Shown: piece by piece, positions 10,016 to 22,000 of the stretch
Numbering within the stretch: position 1 is the stretch's first letter
Layout: each line of letters begins with the position of its first letter
Origin: Luscinia megarhynchos
Taxonomy: Eukaryota > Chordata > Aves > Passeriformes > Turdidae
Assembly: GCA_034336665.1 (NCBI GenBank)
Contig: CM067592.1
Span: 49,121,783 to 49,185,782 of the forward strand
Reading direction: 5' to 3'
DNA length: 64,000 nucleotides
The notes under the pieces: model-generated
What the model saw: only the letters and a program-made list of their open reading frames with translations
The model's database searches: none
What the model was told of the DNA's origin: nothing
Made by a program: the position numbers and the translations under genes

Positions 10016-13000
10016 CTACCTGCCAGTGCCACCACTCCCAGGGGCTGTGCCCAAGAGATTCCAACTCCACTGGGCAGTGTCTGCTTGCTACCCCCATTGT
10101 GGTGTCTGAGTTGGTCACCACTCAGTCCCAGACTGTTGACCCCAGATTACTGTCAGTCTGCTCAGATCTGGCAGCTGAAGGATAGCAGGGGGGCTGGCAT
10201 GTACTAGGACATGGAATGGCCATACATGGCATTGGAGGGAAAGATGACCCAGTACTGGAAACCAGAGTCTGCAGGAGACCAAACATCTCAAGTGATGGTG
10301 ATAATGCATACGTACTGCTGGCTGCTGTTAGGAAGTCCAGTGCTCTGCTCTCTACACTGCAGAAACCCCACGGTCCTGGGCGGCAGGGGGACGACACCCC
10401 TCTGCTCTCCCAAACGCTCCCGACCCCGCAGCTGCTCGCAGGAGAACGTGCAGCGCCCTCCTCTCCAGGAGCTCCTCCTTTAGCGTGGGTGTTGTGCCCA
10501 TGGTCCTTTCCAGTCGTCAAGGCCCGCTGCGCTCAGCGCTGTGGCCGCGCTCCCTGCGCTGCTGCGGCTCAGTGCAGCCCTGGCCGGGCTGGGCCGGCTG
10601 CTCCCGCGGCGGGCACGGGGACACGCAGCCTCGGCAAGGTGCTGGTGGCACTGTCAGCTGGCCCAGAGTGTCCTGGAGATGGTGAGACGGTCTTTCAGGC
10701 TCTGAAAACTCTCATGGGAATATCTTCATTACCAGTGTTTAGGAGTACGTCTTTGGGAAGTGGCTGGGTTTTGGCTGAATCTTCCTCTCATCTTGCCATT
10801 GAACAAACTGTCCCTGGAGTGTAGTTTTCAGGAAGGAAGAAAAACTTCAGTTACTTCCTTTCTTTTCCATCTGAGAGACCTTTTTGTTTATGGTATAAAC
10901 TTACATAAGCTCATTTAATTGGAAACATTGCTACTAATTTAAGAGGCATTACACCAGGCACAGTGAATGTATGGTACAGGCTTCCAGGTACTCTGGAGAC
11001 AGGGGAGGTCTGTTCAATTCCACTTGCACTTCTAGAGCCACTTCAGGGGTACTACATGTGCTTTTAGTGGCTAACATTAGCCCCTCTATGATGATTGTGG
11101 CAGAGATAGTTTAGATGCAGGAAATTATGATATCAAGTGCCTGGCACAATACTTGTTTGTTCAGTATCAGGACTTTGAACTGAATTATAGAAGATTGAAG
11201 GTTTTTTTAGAACTGGAGTTTGCAAATGGTGATACATTTCTTCTACCAGTGTTTGAAGCAGCCAAACATCTACCTTAAAGGTGTCTTCTGGGGAGCAGCT
11301 ATTTCTACAACAGCATTATTTGCTACCACTCCCTCACAAACCATCTGTTTAACACAGCAAGATCACATTTTCAGCTCACAAAGATGAAAATATTAGTGAC
11401 TCGTACTGCATATAGTAAAGTTTTGTATCTGTTACCAAAATGGGAAAAACAAGGCAGTTTCATGAATAAGTCACAGTAACTTTTCTACTAGCACATTTAA
11501 CTTACCAGGATTCATAGTACTGTTTCTTTTTAGGATTTCTTTTTAACAGTGTTGTAGGCACAGGCAGGAGACTAGTTACCATATCAAGCATTTGCATCTG
11601 TTCCAACTTAGAGAAACTCCCAAAACTACGGTCCTATTTAGTCAGAATTCCATTTATTTAATAAAAAGAATGTTTGAAAATCTAGCTTTACTCATTACTC
11701 AAATAACTCATCTCTATTCTCTTGCTTGTGGCCTTGTATTGGTTTCACATTTTGTCCAGCATTAGCACTGCATGTGCTCTAAGATTGTTTTTTTTCCCTC
11801 TTTTGCCTGTACATCATACTCCAAACTTTACTGGAACAGTCCAGAGTATTTGATTATCCTTAACTTAGGTCAGTGTTCAGAATAGAGGAAGAAGTAAAAA
11901 TCTGCCAGTTCAAGTCTTTTTAAAGTTATCTGTTAGGAGATTAACTTTGATCTGGTTATGCATGATCTCGTTAGTCATACCATAGTCTAGCCAAATTAGT
12001 CCAGGTTTGTGTTGTTACGAGCTACTTCTTACTGTGACCACCAGTGCTCTGCATGTGCATCCACAACATGGCTCTCACAAAGGGAGGTAACCTGCTTACA
12101 CAGGCAAATGCATACTTTGCAGCCCTAAGTGGCACATCACATTGGGCAGAGGCAAAAATATGAGGAGGCTTCGAGAAGGCAGTGCAAAGCACCACTATCA
12201 GGTCCCCCTGCAGTGTTGGTCAGGGCATTATGAGGACCTTTCCATGATGGAAAGTGCATTTGTGGGCTTGGAGAAAGTCACCTGTGGAGCTGAGAAGATT
12301 GTTCAGGAGATTGTGATCTGTGATCTGATCTGTAGAGAGCAAATGAAACAAAAGACTGGCACTTAGAGATAGTGTTGATGTTCTCATGTGCCAGGTCTGC
12401 CCTCCATGATTTTTCTATTTAAGGTCCCTACTCCTCCATGTTTAAGGTGACAGGCAAACTACAAATAGAAAACAAAAAAATCCCCTCTATTACCAGATGA
12501 AGCATTCCTAGTCTCTTCCTGTGTTTTCCAACCAGGGTACCTTAGCTCAGCTGTGCTGGTATAAGATTGTGCTCCTGCTATAAACCAGAATGGGAGATGC
12601 AACCAGGGAAATGATGTCTTTTTTCTTCAAGTTAACCCATATGAATTCTGCAACTTTGTTAAAATTTAAAAAAACCAGGCAAACAATGAAAACCAAGAAC
12701 AAAACCAAACTCAACCAAAGCAACTAAATCTCAAGCCACAAACAAAAAAAAAACCAACTAAAACCACAAACCCACAAAACACAGCAAAATCTAAACAAAA
12801 TAGCAGAACCAAAACAATAGAGAAAGTTATATTTTGTTCCATGATAGTAGGAAATAAATAATGAGAGTTGGATACGTAAAGCTGGGCAAGCATGGATCTT
12901 TGTGCAGATCAGAAAGTATACGATAAATGTATATGCCTTCAACACCAACACTGCTTTGTTATTTTAAGTTTCTTCTTCAGTTTGTGGTTCTGGTTTATCT

Positions 13001-13735
13001 GAAGTTGGTAAAGTCTTTACAGCTAGTCATATAAGAATTTACTCAAATGGACAAATTAAAATATTGGTGTAAAGTATTTCTGTCTGTAGGATGTCCTCTG
13101 TCCTTCTAGAAACATCTCCTTGCCATCTCCTGCCCTTGAGAATTTCTTCTGACGTTGAGCTGGGTGTGTTTCTCCGGAAGACCTCTAACCTACAGCAGTG
13201 CCCATGGTGCCTCACTTACCCATGCAGCTGACTCAGATATTATGTTACACTGGGATGATTAGTGCCAAGCTCAGTTATTTTTTTCCTCAGAAACAGCTGG
13301 CTTAATTGCACATGTCCTCTGATTGTTACTGTGCAAACAAAAATGGGGAATAGCAAACATCCAGAGTAAGGATAAGGATCCAACTAAAACACAGAATTCT
13401 GTCAGAATTCATTATCTGGTTAGGAACCACATTTTCCACTGCAAGGTGAAATTATCGATTCCAAACAATTTTTGAATCCTTAAAAGAGGATTTCTATGAT
13501 CTTGCTGTAATGGAAACATTTTCTATACATTCTTTACATTCTATACAGTCTAAAATCTGAGTTGGTTGATGTCATCCGTTGATGAGAGAAATGAAGTTCA
13601 ATGGCAATGTATGAGAGCTTCAGAAACTGATAGAAAGCTAAAGAGCTGTAAAGTGGAAACTGCAGTCAACCTCACTATAACTTTTACTGTCATTCAAGCA
13701 GGTTTCCTCTTAATGGCATGAGTGAAGAATCACGT
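10016..13735. other. Intergenic stretch with a GC-rich patch and an A-rich tract
   Basis: From about 10,370 to 10,680 there is a GC- and CpG-rich patch with open frames on both strands but no recognisable domain, start context or splice structure. The interval 12,661-12,800 is an A/C-rich low-complexity tract (AAAACC-like). The remainder is ordinary AT-rich DNA in which I see nothing. Confidence 0.5.
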
Positions 13736-16390
13736 GTTGTGTGGTGTGGTGTGGTGTGGTGTGTGGTGTGGTGTGGTGTGGTGTGGTGTGGTGTGGTGTG
13801 GTGTGGTGTGGTGTGGTGTGGTGTGGTGTGGTCTGTGGGGGTGTGGTGGTGTGGCGTGGTGTGTGGTGTGGCGTGGCGTGGTGTGGTGTGTGGTGTGTGG
13901 TGTGTGGTGTGTGGTGTGTGGTGATGTGGTGTGTGTGGTGTGGTGTGGGTATGTGTGGTGTGGTGTGGTGGTGTGGTGTGTGGTGTGGCGTGGCGTGGCG
14001 TGGTGTGGTGTGGTGTGGTGTGGTGTGGTGTGGTGTGTGGTTATTGTGGTGTGTGGTGTGTGGTGTGTGGTGTGTGGTGTGTGGTGTGGTGTGGTGTGTG
14101 GTGTGGTGTGGTGTGTGGTGTGTGGTGTGGGTGTGGTGTGTGGTGGTGTGGTGTGTGGTGTGGTGTGTGGTGTGGCGTGGCGTGAGTAGGGGCGTGGCGT
14201 GGCGTGGCGTGGTGTGGTGTGGTGTGGTGGTGTGGTGTGGTGTGGTGTGTGGTGTGTGGTGTGGTGTGTGGTGTGGTGTGGTGGTGTGGTGTGGCGTGGC
14301 GTGGCGTGGTGTGGTGTGGTGTGGTGTGGTGTGTGGTGTGTGGTGTGTGTGGTGTGTGTGTGGTGTGGTGTGGCGTGGCGTGAGTGTGGTGTGGTGTGGT
14401 GTGGTGTGGTGTGGTGTGGTGTGGTGTGTGGTGTGTGGTGTGTGGTGTGTGGTGTGGTGTGGTGTGTGGTGTGTGTGGTGTGGTGTGTAGGTGTGTGGTG
14501 TGGTGTGTGGTGTGGTGTGTGTGGTGTGGTGTGGTGTGTGTGTGTGGTCTGTGGGGTGTGGTGTGGTGTGGTGTGTGGTGTGGTGTGAAGTGTAGTGTGT
14601 AGTGTGTGAGTGGTGTGGTGTGGTGGTGTGTGAGGGTGGCGTGGCGTGGCGTGGCGTGGTGTGGTGTGGTGTGGTGTGGTGTGGTGTGTGGTGTAGTGTG
14701 TGGTGTGGTGTGGCGTAGCGTGGTGTGGTGTGTGTGGTGTGGTGTGGTGTGTGTGTGTGTGTGTGTGGTGTGTGGTGTGGTGTGTGTGGTGTGTGTGGTG
14801 TAGTGTGTGTAGTGTGTGGTGTGAGTGTGTGAGTGTGGTGTGGTGTGTGGTGTGTAGTCTGTAGGGGTGTGGTGTGAGTGTGTGGTGTAGTGTGGTGTGG
14901 TGTGTGTGTGTGGTGTGTGGTGTAGTGTGTGGTGTGGTGTAGTGTGTAGAGTTGTGGTGTGGTGTGGTGTGAGTGTGTGGTGTGGTGTGGTGTGTGTGTG
15001 TGGTGTGTGTGGTGTATGGTGTGGTGTGGTGTGTGTGTGTGTGTGGTGTGATGTGTGGTGTGATGTGTGTGGTGTGTGTGGTGTGGTGTGTGTGTGGTGT
15101 GTGTGTAGTATGGTGTGGTGTGAGTGTGAGTATGTAGTATGTAGTGTGTGGTGTGGTGTGTGTGTGTGTGTAGTGTGGTGTGTGTGTGTGTAGTGTGAAA
15201 GGTGTGGTGTGGTGTGTGTGTGGTGTGGTGTGGTGTGTGGTGTGTGTGTGTGGTGTGGCGTAGCGTGGCGTAGCGTGGTGTAGTAGTGTGTGGTGTGTAA
15301 TGTGGTGTGGTGTGAGTGTGGTGTGAGTGTGGTGTGAGTGTGGTGTGGTGTAGTGTGTAGTGGTGTGTGGCGTGTAAGCGTGGAGTGTGTGTAGTGTGTG
15401 TAGTGTGGTGTGAGTGTGGTGTAGTGTGTGGTGTGTAGTGTGGTGTGTGGTGTGAGGGTGGTATGTGGGGTGTAGTGTAGTGTGAGTGTGAGTGTGTGGT
15501 GTGGTGTGAGTGTGGTGTGTAGTGTGTGGTGTGTGTGTGTAGTGTAGTGTGTGGTGTGTGTGTGATTGTGGTGTGTGAGTGTAGTGTGTGAGTAGTGTGT
15601 GGTGTGGTAGTGTGTGGTGTAGTGTGTAGTGTAGTGTAGTGGTGTGGTGTGGTGTGAGTGTGTGATGGTGTGTGGTGTAGTGTGGTGTGTGGTGTAGTGT
15701 AGTGTGTGTGGTGTGGTGTGTGGTGTGGTGTAGTGTGGTGTAGGTGTGATGTGTGGTGTGTAAGTGTGGTGTGTGTGGTGTGGCGATGAAGCATGAGCGT
15801 GAGCGTGAAGCGTGTAGTGTAGTGGTGTGATGAGTGTGGTGTGGTGTGGTGTGGTGTGGTGTGGTGTGAGTGTGGTGTGAGTGTGAGTGTAGTGTGAAAT
15901 GTGGTGTGTGAATTGATGGTGTAGTGTGTGTAGTGTGTGTGGTGTAGTGTGTAGTGTGGTGTATGGTGTAGTATGGTGTAGTGTATGTAATGTGTGTGAG
16001 TGTGGCGTAGAAGCGTGGCGTGGCGTGGTGTAATTGTGTGGTGTAGTAGTGTAGGTGTAGTGTGAGTGTAGTGTGAGTGTGGTGTAGTGTGAGTGTGGTG
16101 TAGTAATTGTGTGTGTGTAGTGTGTGGCAGTGGCGTGGCGTGGCGTGGTAGTGAATTAGTAATGAGTAATGTGAGTGTGAGTGTGAGTGTAGGTGTAGTG
16201 TAGTGTAGTGTGATGGTGTGTAGCGTAGCGTGGCGTGAGCGTGGCGTGGCGTGGCGTGGTGTGTGGTGTGAGTGTAGTGTAGTGTGGTGTAGTGTGAGTG
16301 TGAGTGTGTAGTTGTGGTAGTGGTGTGTGGTGTAGTGTGTAGTGTGTGAATTGTGTGGTGTGTGGTGTGGTGTGGTGTGTGTGGCGTGGC
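13736..16390 (+). repeat. TGTGG-type satellite array, about 2.65 kb
   Basis: This is a nearly pure G/T array on the + strand made of TGTGG and TGTGTGG units, interrupted by blocks of GCGTG-containing units (GGCGTGGCGTGGCGTGG), for example near 13,871, 13,987, 14,190, 14,295, 14,640, 15,257, 16,015 and 16,240. The left third is the most regular. From about 14,700 rightward, TGTAG and TGAG variants and longer TG runs become frequent. Two 927-codon open frames on the minus strand, His/Thr/Pro only, are a by-product because CACAC-type repeats contain no stops. It has alternating TG tracts (Z-DNA-prone) and regularly spaced GG pairs (two-tetrad G-quadruplex-prone). No function is inferred. Confidence 0.97.
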
Positions 16391-16914
16391 ACGGTATAGT
16401 TGCAGTATGGTGAGGTGTGGGAAAAGACCATTGTGCTCGCATGAATAAAGTGCACACAAGACTGCCTTCACATGAAATAGCTCCCCTTGCCAAATCAGAC
16501 AGTGCATTAGCAATTCACCTTTAATAAGGACTTTTTGTCTTCTCTAGGGAATTTTTAAATCAGTGTCTCTTTAACGTCTACTTGTCTAGGTTTTCTGTTT
16601 AAAGCATGACTCCATTGCTTACAGACAAGCCCCCTTTTTCATATTCATCTAATTTGGTCATAGTGTGCAAGTCAATTAAGTTTATAAAACCTATGAGTCT
16701 CACCGCCAGCCTGAAAAAATGAAGCACATGTGGTGAGCGATGGTTGCTGTTGAATTTTTTTTTTTTTTTTTTTAAAGATCTTTGCAGGTTTTTTTGAGTT
16801 GCCTTTGAGGAGGGAGCTGCTGCTCTGGAAGATGTGTGGCAGCTGGGGGAGGGCTGGAGTCATTGGCTCGGTCGCCTAGAGCATGGAGCGTGCTCCACCA
16901 GCCGCGACACAGTC

Positions 16915-16982
16915 ATTTAAGAGCTGGACTCGGTGATCCTTGTGGATCCCTTCCAGCCCAGAAAATCCCGTGACTCGGTGAA
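16915..16982 (+). mobile_element. CR1 3'-end fragment, plus strand
   Basis: GAGCTGGACTCGGTGATCCT, followed by a CCCTTCCAGCCCAG block and a degenerate ATCCCGTGA tail, is the classic final segment of CR1 in sense orientation. Only the last 60-70 nt are recognisable. It is preceded by an 18-nt T run near 16,756. Confidence 0.75.
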
Positions 16983-17152
16983 GATCCCCTGAGGAGGGCA
17001 CGATGGCTAGCCAGGCCATCCTGTTCCCGCTGCTGGACTTCAGGAAAGCGGGAGCAGTCAGGAAGGACACAGAATTTGACCACACGGGGGTGCGTGTGAG
17101 AAGCGAGGATGAGGCGAGCGCCCGAGTATTTCGGGAAGCACGACACTCGCAG
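16983..17152 (+). other. CpG-rich open segment with GT donor (unassigned)
   Basis: Directly after the CR1 tail is a CpG-rich stretch. It contains an open frame from an ATG at 17003 (ACGATGG context) running through CTCGCAG|GTAAAA at 17152/17153. The peptide (MASQAILFPLLDFRKAGAVR...) matches nothing I know. It could be a lineage-specific first exon or chance; CpG richness and the donor-like sequence are the only support. Confidence 0.15.
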
Positions 17153-18454
17153 GTAAAACCCCACTGTGCAGGGTTTTCTGCTGGCTTCACTCAGCAGCCA
17201 GTGAAAATAATCACCATATTCCTGTATGTACTCTAGGCAGCAAGGATAATAACGTCGTGCTTGAAAAGCAGTCACTTTAAAGCAGCATGTCAGACCTAGA
17301 GGGTTTTTACCTACAACATGAAGTAAAAGATCACTTTTTATTACTTGGATAAAATAAAATAAAATAAAAACCAAAACAAAAAAAACCAAAACAAACAACC
17401 CAAAAGCAAAAACAAAAAATGCCAAAACACGGAAGAGAAAAAGAGAAACAAAGTGCGCCTACAGTTTGGGGATGCCAGTCCAAGACACATGGAAAATACC
17501 CTGAATATCTTGTGTGTACTGCTGCAACAAGAAAATGTTCCCTTAACAGCAACGGAGAATTAATCTGCAGAAGAGATCCTTCTTGATATCTTAGCAGAAA
17601 ACAGATCTTGTCAATAGGCATGAAATTCAAAACAAAAAAATGTGTAGGGTAATCTGTAATTTGTTCTGACTGAGAATGTCAGTCTGGAGCAATAGCATCC
17701 TGCAAAAATATTAATTATTAAAACTCATCAAAGAAAAAAGTAAAAGATATTTGAAACAGCTTGAAAATTAAGCAACATCCATCAGTTTTAAAGCTGCTGT
17801 ACGGACTTTGTGGTGTTTCTTCTCAGCCTGAGCTAAAATGAAGAAGAAATACATTAATTGTTTCTTGGGGGGGTGGAACACAAGGTCATCTTGACCTATC
17901 TCACAGATAGAGCATATTTCTAAACCCTTGATGTTTTTACCTGACCTTGAAGATAAGAGAAGAATCTCAGAAGGACCAAGCAGTAGAGAACTGTTTTTAA
18001 GTTATGAGAGAAATTTGATCGTTCTTGACTTGAACATTTCTGAATCAGGTCAGGAGGCTTAAGCTGAAAATATTGCAACAATTCCAAGGAGAGAACATCA
18101 AAGTCTCTTCATTTTCTTACTAGTCAGTAGATAAAGGAAAGCCTTCTGTTATTAAAAAAAAAACCGAACAAACTAGTGGAAGACTTAATTATTATTAACT
18201 TGAAGCCAGGAGACAAGTCATATATTAAAGAGCTAAAGGGTATGACTTTGATAAAGCAGTAGTGAATATGTAAGATGTGTATTCTTTTTGGTAAAATCTT
18301 GTTACATTCATTCAACATGTATTGGCTGAAGCCAAGAGAAACTTTTAAGCAAGATATACTGATAAGTGTTTTGGCTTTGCCTCTTGTTTTTAATAGACTA
18401 AACCCTAAACTAGGGAAAGAATCATGCAAAACTATTTCATATTGAAAGATTGAG
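17153..18454. other. Intergenic, A-rich low-complexity tract
   Basis: An A-rich AAAAT/AAAAC tract occupies roughly 17,350-17,430. The rest is AT-rich with no recognised gene or repeat family. Confidence 0.5.
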
Positions 18455-19064
18455 TGGCATTTCTCAGGGATTGGTATTGGGACCAGTGGTCTTTGAATAT
18501 CCTTGCTGGTGCCCCGGAGAGTGGGATCGAGTGCAGTTTGCCGATGACACTGAGCTGTGTGGTGCAGTCAGCATGCTGGAGGAGGGAACCATGCCTTCCA
18601 GGAGGACCTTGACAGGTTTGAGAGGTGGGCTTATGCAAACCTCATGAAGCTGAACAAGGCCAAGTGCAAGGTGCTGCACCTGGGTTGGGGCAGTCCCAAA
18701 GAAAACACAGGCTGGGCAGAGAATGAATTGAGAGCAGCCCTGAGGAGAAGGACTTGGGAGCGTTGGTGGCTGAGAATGACACGACCCAAGAATTTGCATT
18801 TCAGCCCAGACAGTAAGATGTGTCCTGGGCTGCATCCAAAGCAGTGTGGGCAGCAGGGGAGGGAGGGGATTCTGCCCCTCTGCTCTGCTCTGTTCTGCTC
18901 TGCTCTGCTCTGGTGGGACCCCACCTGGAACCCTGCATCCAGCTCTGGGGTTCACAACAAAAGAAGGAGCTGCTGGAGTAAGTCCAGGCCACAACCCCTG
19001 CCATGGCACAGGGCTGCACTGCTTTTGAAGTCTGTTCCAACATAAACCATTCCATCATTCTGCA
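18455..19064 (+). mobile_element. CR1 LINE fragment with reverse-transcriptase remnant, plus strand
   Basis: The sequence begins with a CR1 ORF2 piece (CAGGGATTGGTATTGGGACC), includes the reverse-transcriptase FADD box (CAGTTTGCCGATGACAC, peptide QFADDTELCG), and continues through the ORF2 C-terminal region (AACAAGGCCAAGTGCAAGGT). It ends with a CR1 3' terminus (CCATTCCATCATTCT). The 3' UTR is shortened by an internal deletion near 18,985. Frames are broken, so it is a dead copy. A CTCTG pentamer run sits at 18,879-18,912. Confidence 0.9.
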
Positions 19065-22000
19065 GTGAAGATTATAATATTCTATTTTGACAGAGTAAAT
19101 AAGGAAAGTCCAAGTTGTACAAGTTGCTGAAGACTACATCCATAGTGTCTAATCCTGCTAGCATTTTAGTGCATCTTTACTTCCAGTGTTTCAAACCTCT
19201 CACTGACATTCATAAAGCTGAGAGTTCCTCTTTTCAAGATTATAAGAAACATTTCACCAACATGACAGAATTGTTTGGCTCATAGGAATTGTAGTAGGAT
19301 AAGATGCTATCAGACTTAGAAATTTGACAACTTTATACAGGTTTTCTAAATTCATATATAGGATATTCTTTGGTTGCATTTTGAAAAAAACATTACCATT
19401 TGCCATTTCCTATGCAACTCTCTCAGGCTGTTTTGTAACAATATTGTAGTTCCACCAGGCAAATGGATTGTAAAAAATGTGCTGTATAGCAGAATGATTT
19501 TGATTTAAATGTATAGCAAGAAATTTCTGTGAAATAAAAACTGCATTAACAAAGCTGGCACTTGGCCACAATTGACTCCATTCTGGTTGCTGCAACCTGT
19601 ATCACCTGCAAAGTTGTTTACTTATGGAAATAGGTGGAGCACAAGTTGTCCCACTGCTGTCCTCAGGAGCCTCTGGTACATGTACAGAATATATAGCCTA
19701 ATCTCAGCTTCACACTGCAGATCTTTTGTGCCATTCCTACTAGTTATAAAAGATGACTCTTGCAAGAGTATTGCTGTAGCTAATTGCTCTAATTTTCTTA
19801 GAGAAAATTCCAGTTTCCTACTTTATCTCATCTGTTCCTCAGCCTCTTCAAACAGAAGCATAACTGTCAGCTATGTCAGAGAAAAAATCCAAGTGAGGGA
19901 GTGAAGGGGTGAGAGAAGGCTACTTCTCTTCAAAACATTCCACTAACATTTATAATTAGGGTCTACTTTTTAAAAAGCAACAGAACACCTCCTTTGCTCA
20001 CATCTTGAAATGAATGTCAGCATAATGCTATCAGAGTTGCTGCATCTTTGCACGAATGCAAGGAGGAGGGTGCAATGTTTTCCTCCCTTATTCCTTGGAC
20101 AAAGGATTAAGACTAACTGACTTCTGTGTTGAAGTCTAGAAAACCAAGTTATAATGACACTTTCTGTGCATCCTAAACACAGAGAGCAAGTGAATAATTG
20201 GTTCATTAAAGGTTCTCTGTATGGTTTTCTCTTTGCAAATCAAAGTTTCTAATTTATTAGAAATTGACAATAAAAATGCGACAAAGTACCTTTCACAGCA
20301 GTAGAGAAGATAGGTACCAGAATACAGAATTAATTAATCATTCCATGGGGTTAATAAATCTGAAGTATGGGTGAGAAGCACAATTAGAATATGTGTTATG
20401 AAGAATAAAGTTTTAAAAATGAAGACGTTAAGAATAATTTACTTAAAAGAAGAGAAAGTCAAATTAAAAGCTAGAACCAAAGAGAAACATTATATATTAC
20501 ATGCCGTTTCCTTTGCTAACAGGCGGCTTATTTCTGCAGTGATGGTATAGTAAGTTACAAGCTGCTAAGCAGAGATACTGGAAACAAAACATATTCTGTG
20601 CAGCATTTCCAGCATCAGAACCAGAGATACCTACCTATTAGCCAGCTTAAAACTTTAGTTCACCTCCTTTAGAAAAATAAATAGTATTTTACAGTTAGCA
20701 CAGAGTTTTAACTGTGGGCTGGAGAAGGAACAATGCAAATAATCTGTAAAATGTCACATAGAAGAAATACTATTCTATTTATCAGATGTTTTTGAAACCT
20801 GGCTGAGAATTACATTCTGGTTTCATTGACTATAGTCCTCCTGAAATATAACTACAGGTAGTACTATATGAAGAGTTATACATAAAAAAACTAATGCTTC
20901 ACCTGAGAGCTGAGCTACAGAACAGAAACTTGTAGCTGAGTCCCAGTTATTCCTTCTCTGTGCAGGTGTGTTTGGCCCCAACGGAGAAGATGGAAATGTA
21001 GTATCTTTGTACCATTTGGTGTTATTTTTGGACTTCCATAGGGGTTATTCACCTTGGTAAGGGTGTATGTTAATAGAAATTAATGTGGATTAGTTAGTCT
21101 ATTTGCACTTTGCTAAAGGGTAAGGGCAAGAAAAGGTAATTCAGATGTTAAAGGATTTTCTGTGGAAAAAAGGGTTAATACAGGCTGAATGATGTGCAGT
21201 GAAAAAAGGACTTTGAAAAAGAATGCAGCAAAGACACTGCAGACTGTGATTTTTTTGGCAATCAGTACTACAGGAGGCATGTTCCAAAGGAAAGATTTTT
21301 CTAAAAGAGGAAACTAACAGGGAAAATGCTCCTGTCTGCCACACCACTGCCCTTCTGATGCAATACAACATTAATGGTAGTTGGAGAGATTTATTGCCCC
21401 ACAGATCATGCATTGAATCAAAGCATTACTCTGTCACATTTTTTAAAAAAATCCCACACAGGCAATCTCATAGCGGTGTTTCAGAAAAGAAGGGAGCCCC
21501 AGAAGTAGCCCTTTAAGAGGCCTCTGGACAGGAGAGCTCTGCTTTTCCTGTCACTCCAGGTATGCCTGCCATTGGGCTCATCATCCATGACTGACTGTGT
21601 CTTGTCTGATCTGTTACTGCAGGTGCTCACAGACACTGGCGTTGAGGAGTCTCTAACAATCAGTCAAATCAATATCATATAAAACCACTGGCCTCCTGAA
21701 CTCAAACAGGCCTGCTCTCATCAACCTTGCTTTTTGTGTAGGATTAATTCTCTCCCTTTGTTGCCACATTGGCGTGGGTCTGTGGCTGCCATGTTCAGGT
21801 GGCAGCAGTATCTAGGATCTCTGCCACGAGCACCAGACTGAGCAAGCAAAAAAGGGCAAGAGAAAGCAAAGAATAGGCACTGCATGTAGAGGTGTACAAA
21901 CAGGTTGGTTTCCACTGAAACACCAACAGTAGATCATGAGAGTTTATGTAAAGACAAATTACACACATTCAGCTGAGGGGTAAAGGCAGTCGTCACCTTA

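Noticed and set aside
12142..12366. 74-codon plus-strand ORF (MGRGKNMRRLREG...)
   Set aside because: No recognisable domain, splice context or CpG promoter; its length is within chance for 64 kb.
13710..16513. Two overlapping 927-codon His/Thr/Pro ORFs on the minus strand
   Set aside because: These are pure translations of CACAC-type satellite in two frames, with no non-repeat domain or gene context.
18557..19045. ORFs over the 18.5-19.0 kb region as a gene
   Set aside because: The text is CR1 ORF2 and 3' UTR, including the FADD box, with frame breaks; it is a dead retrotransposon.
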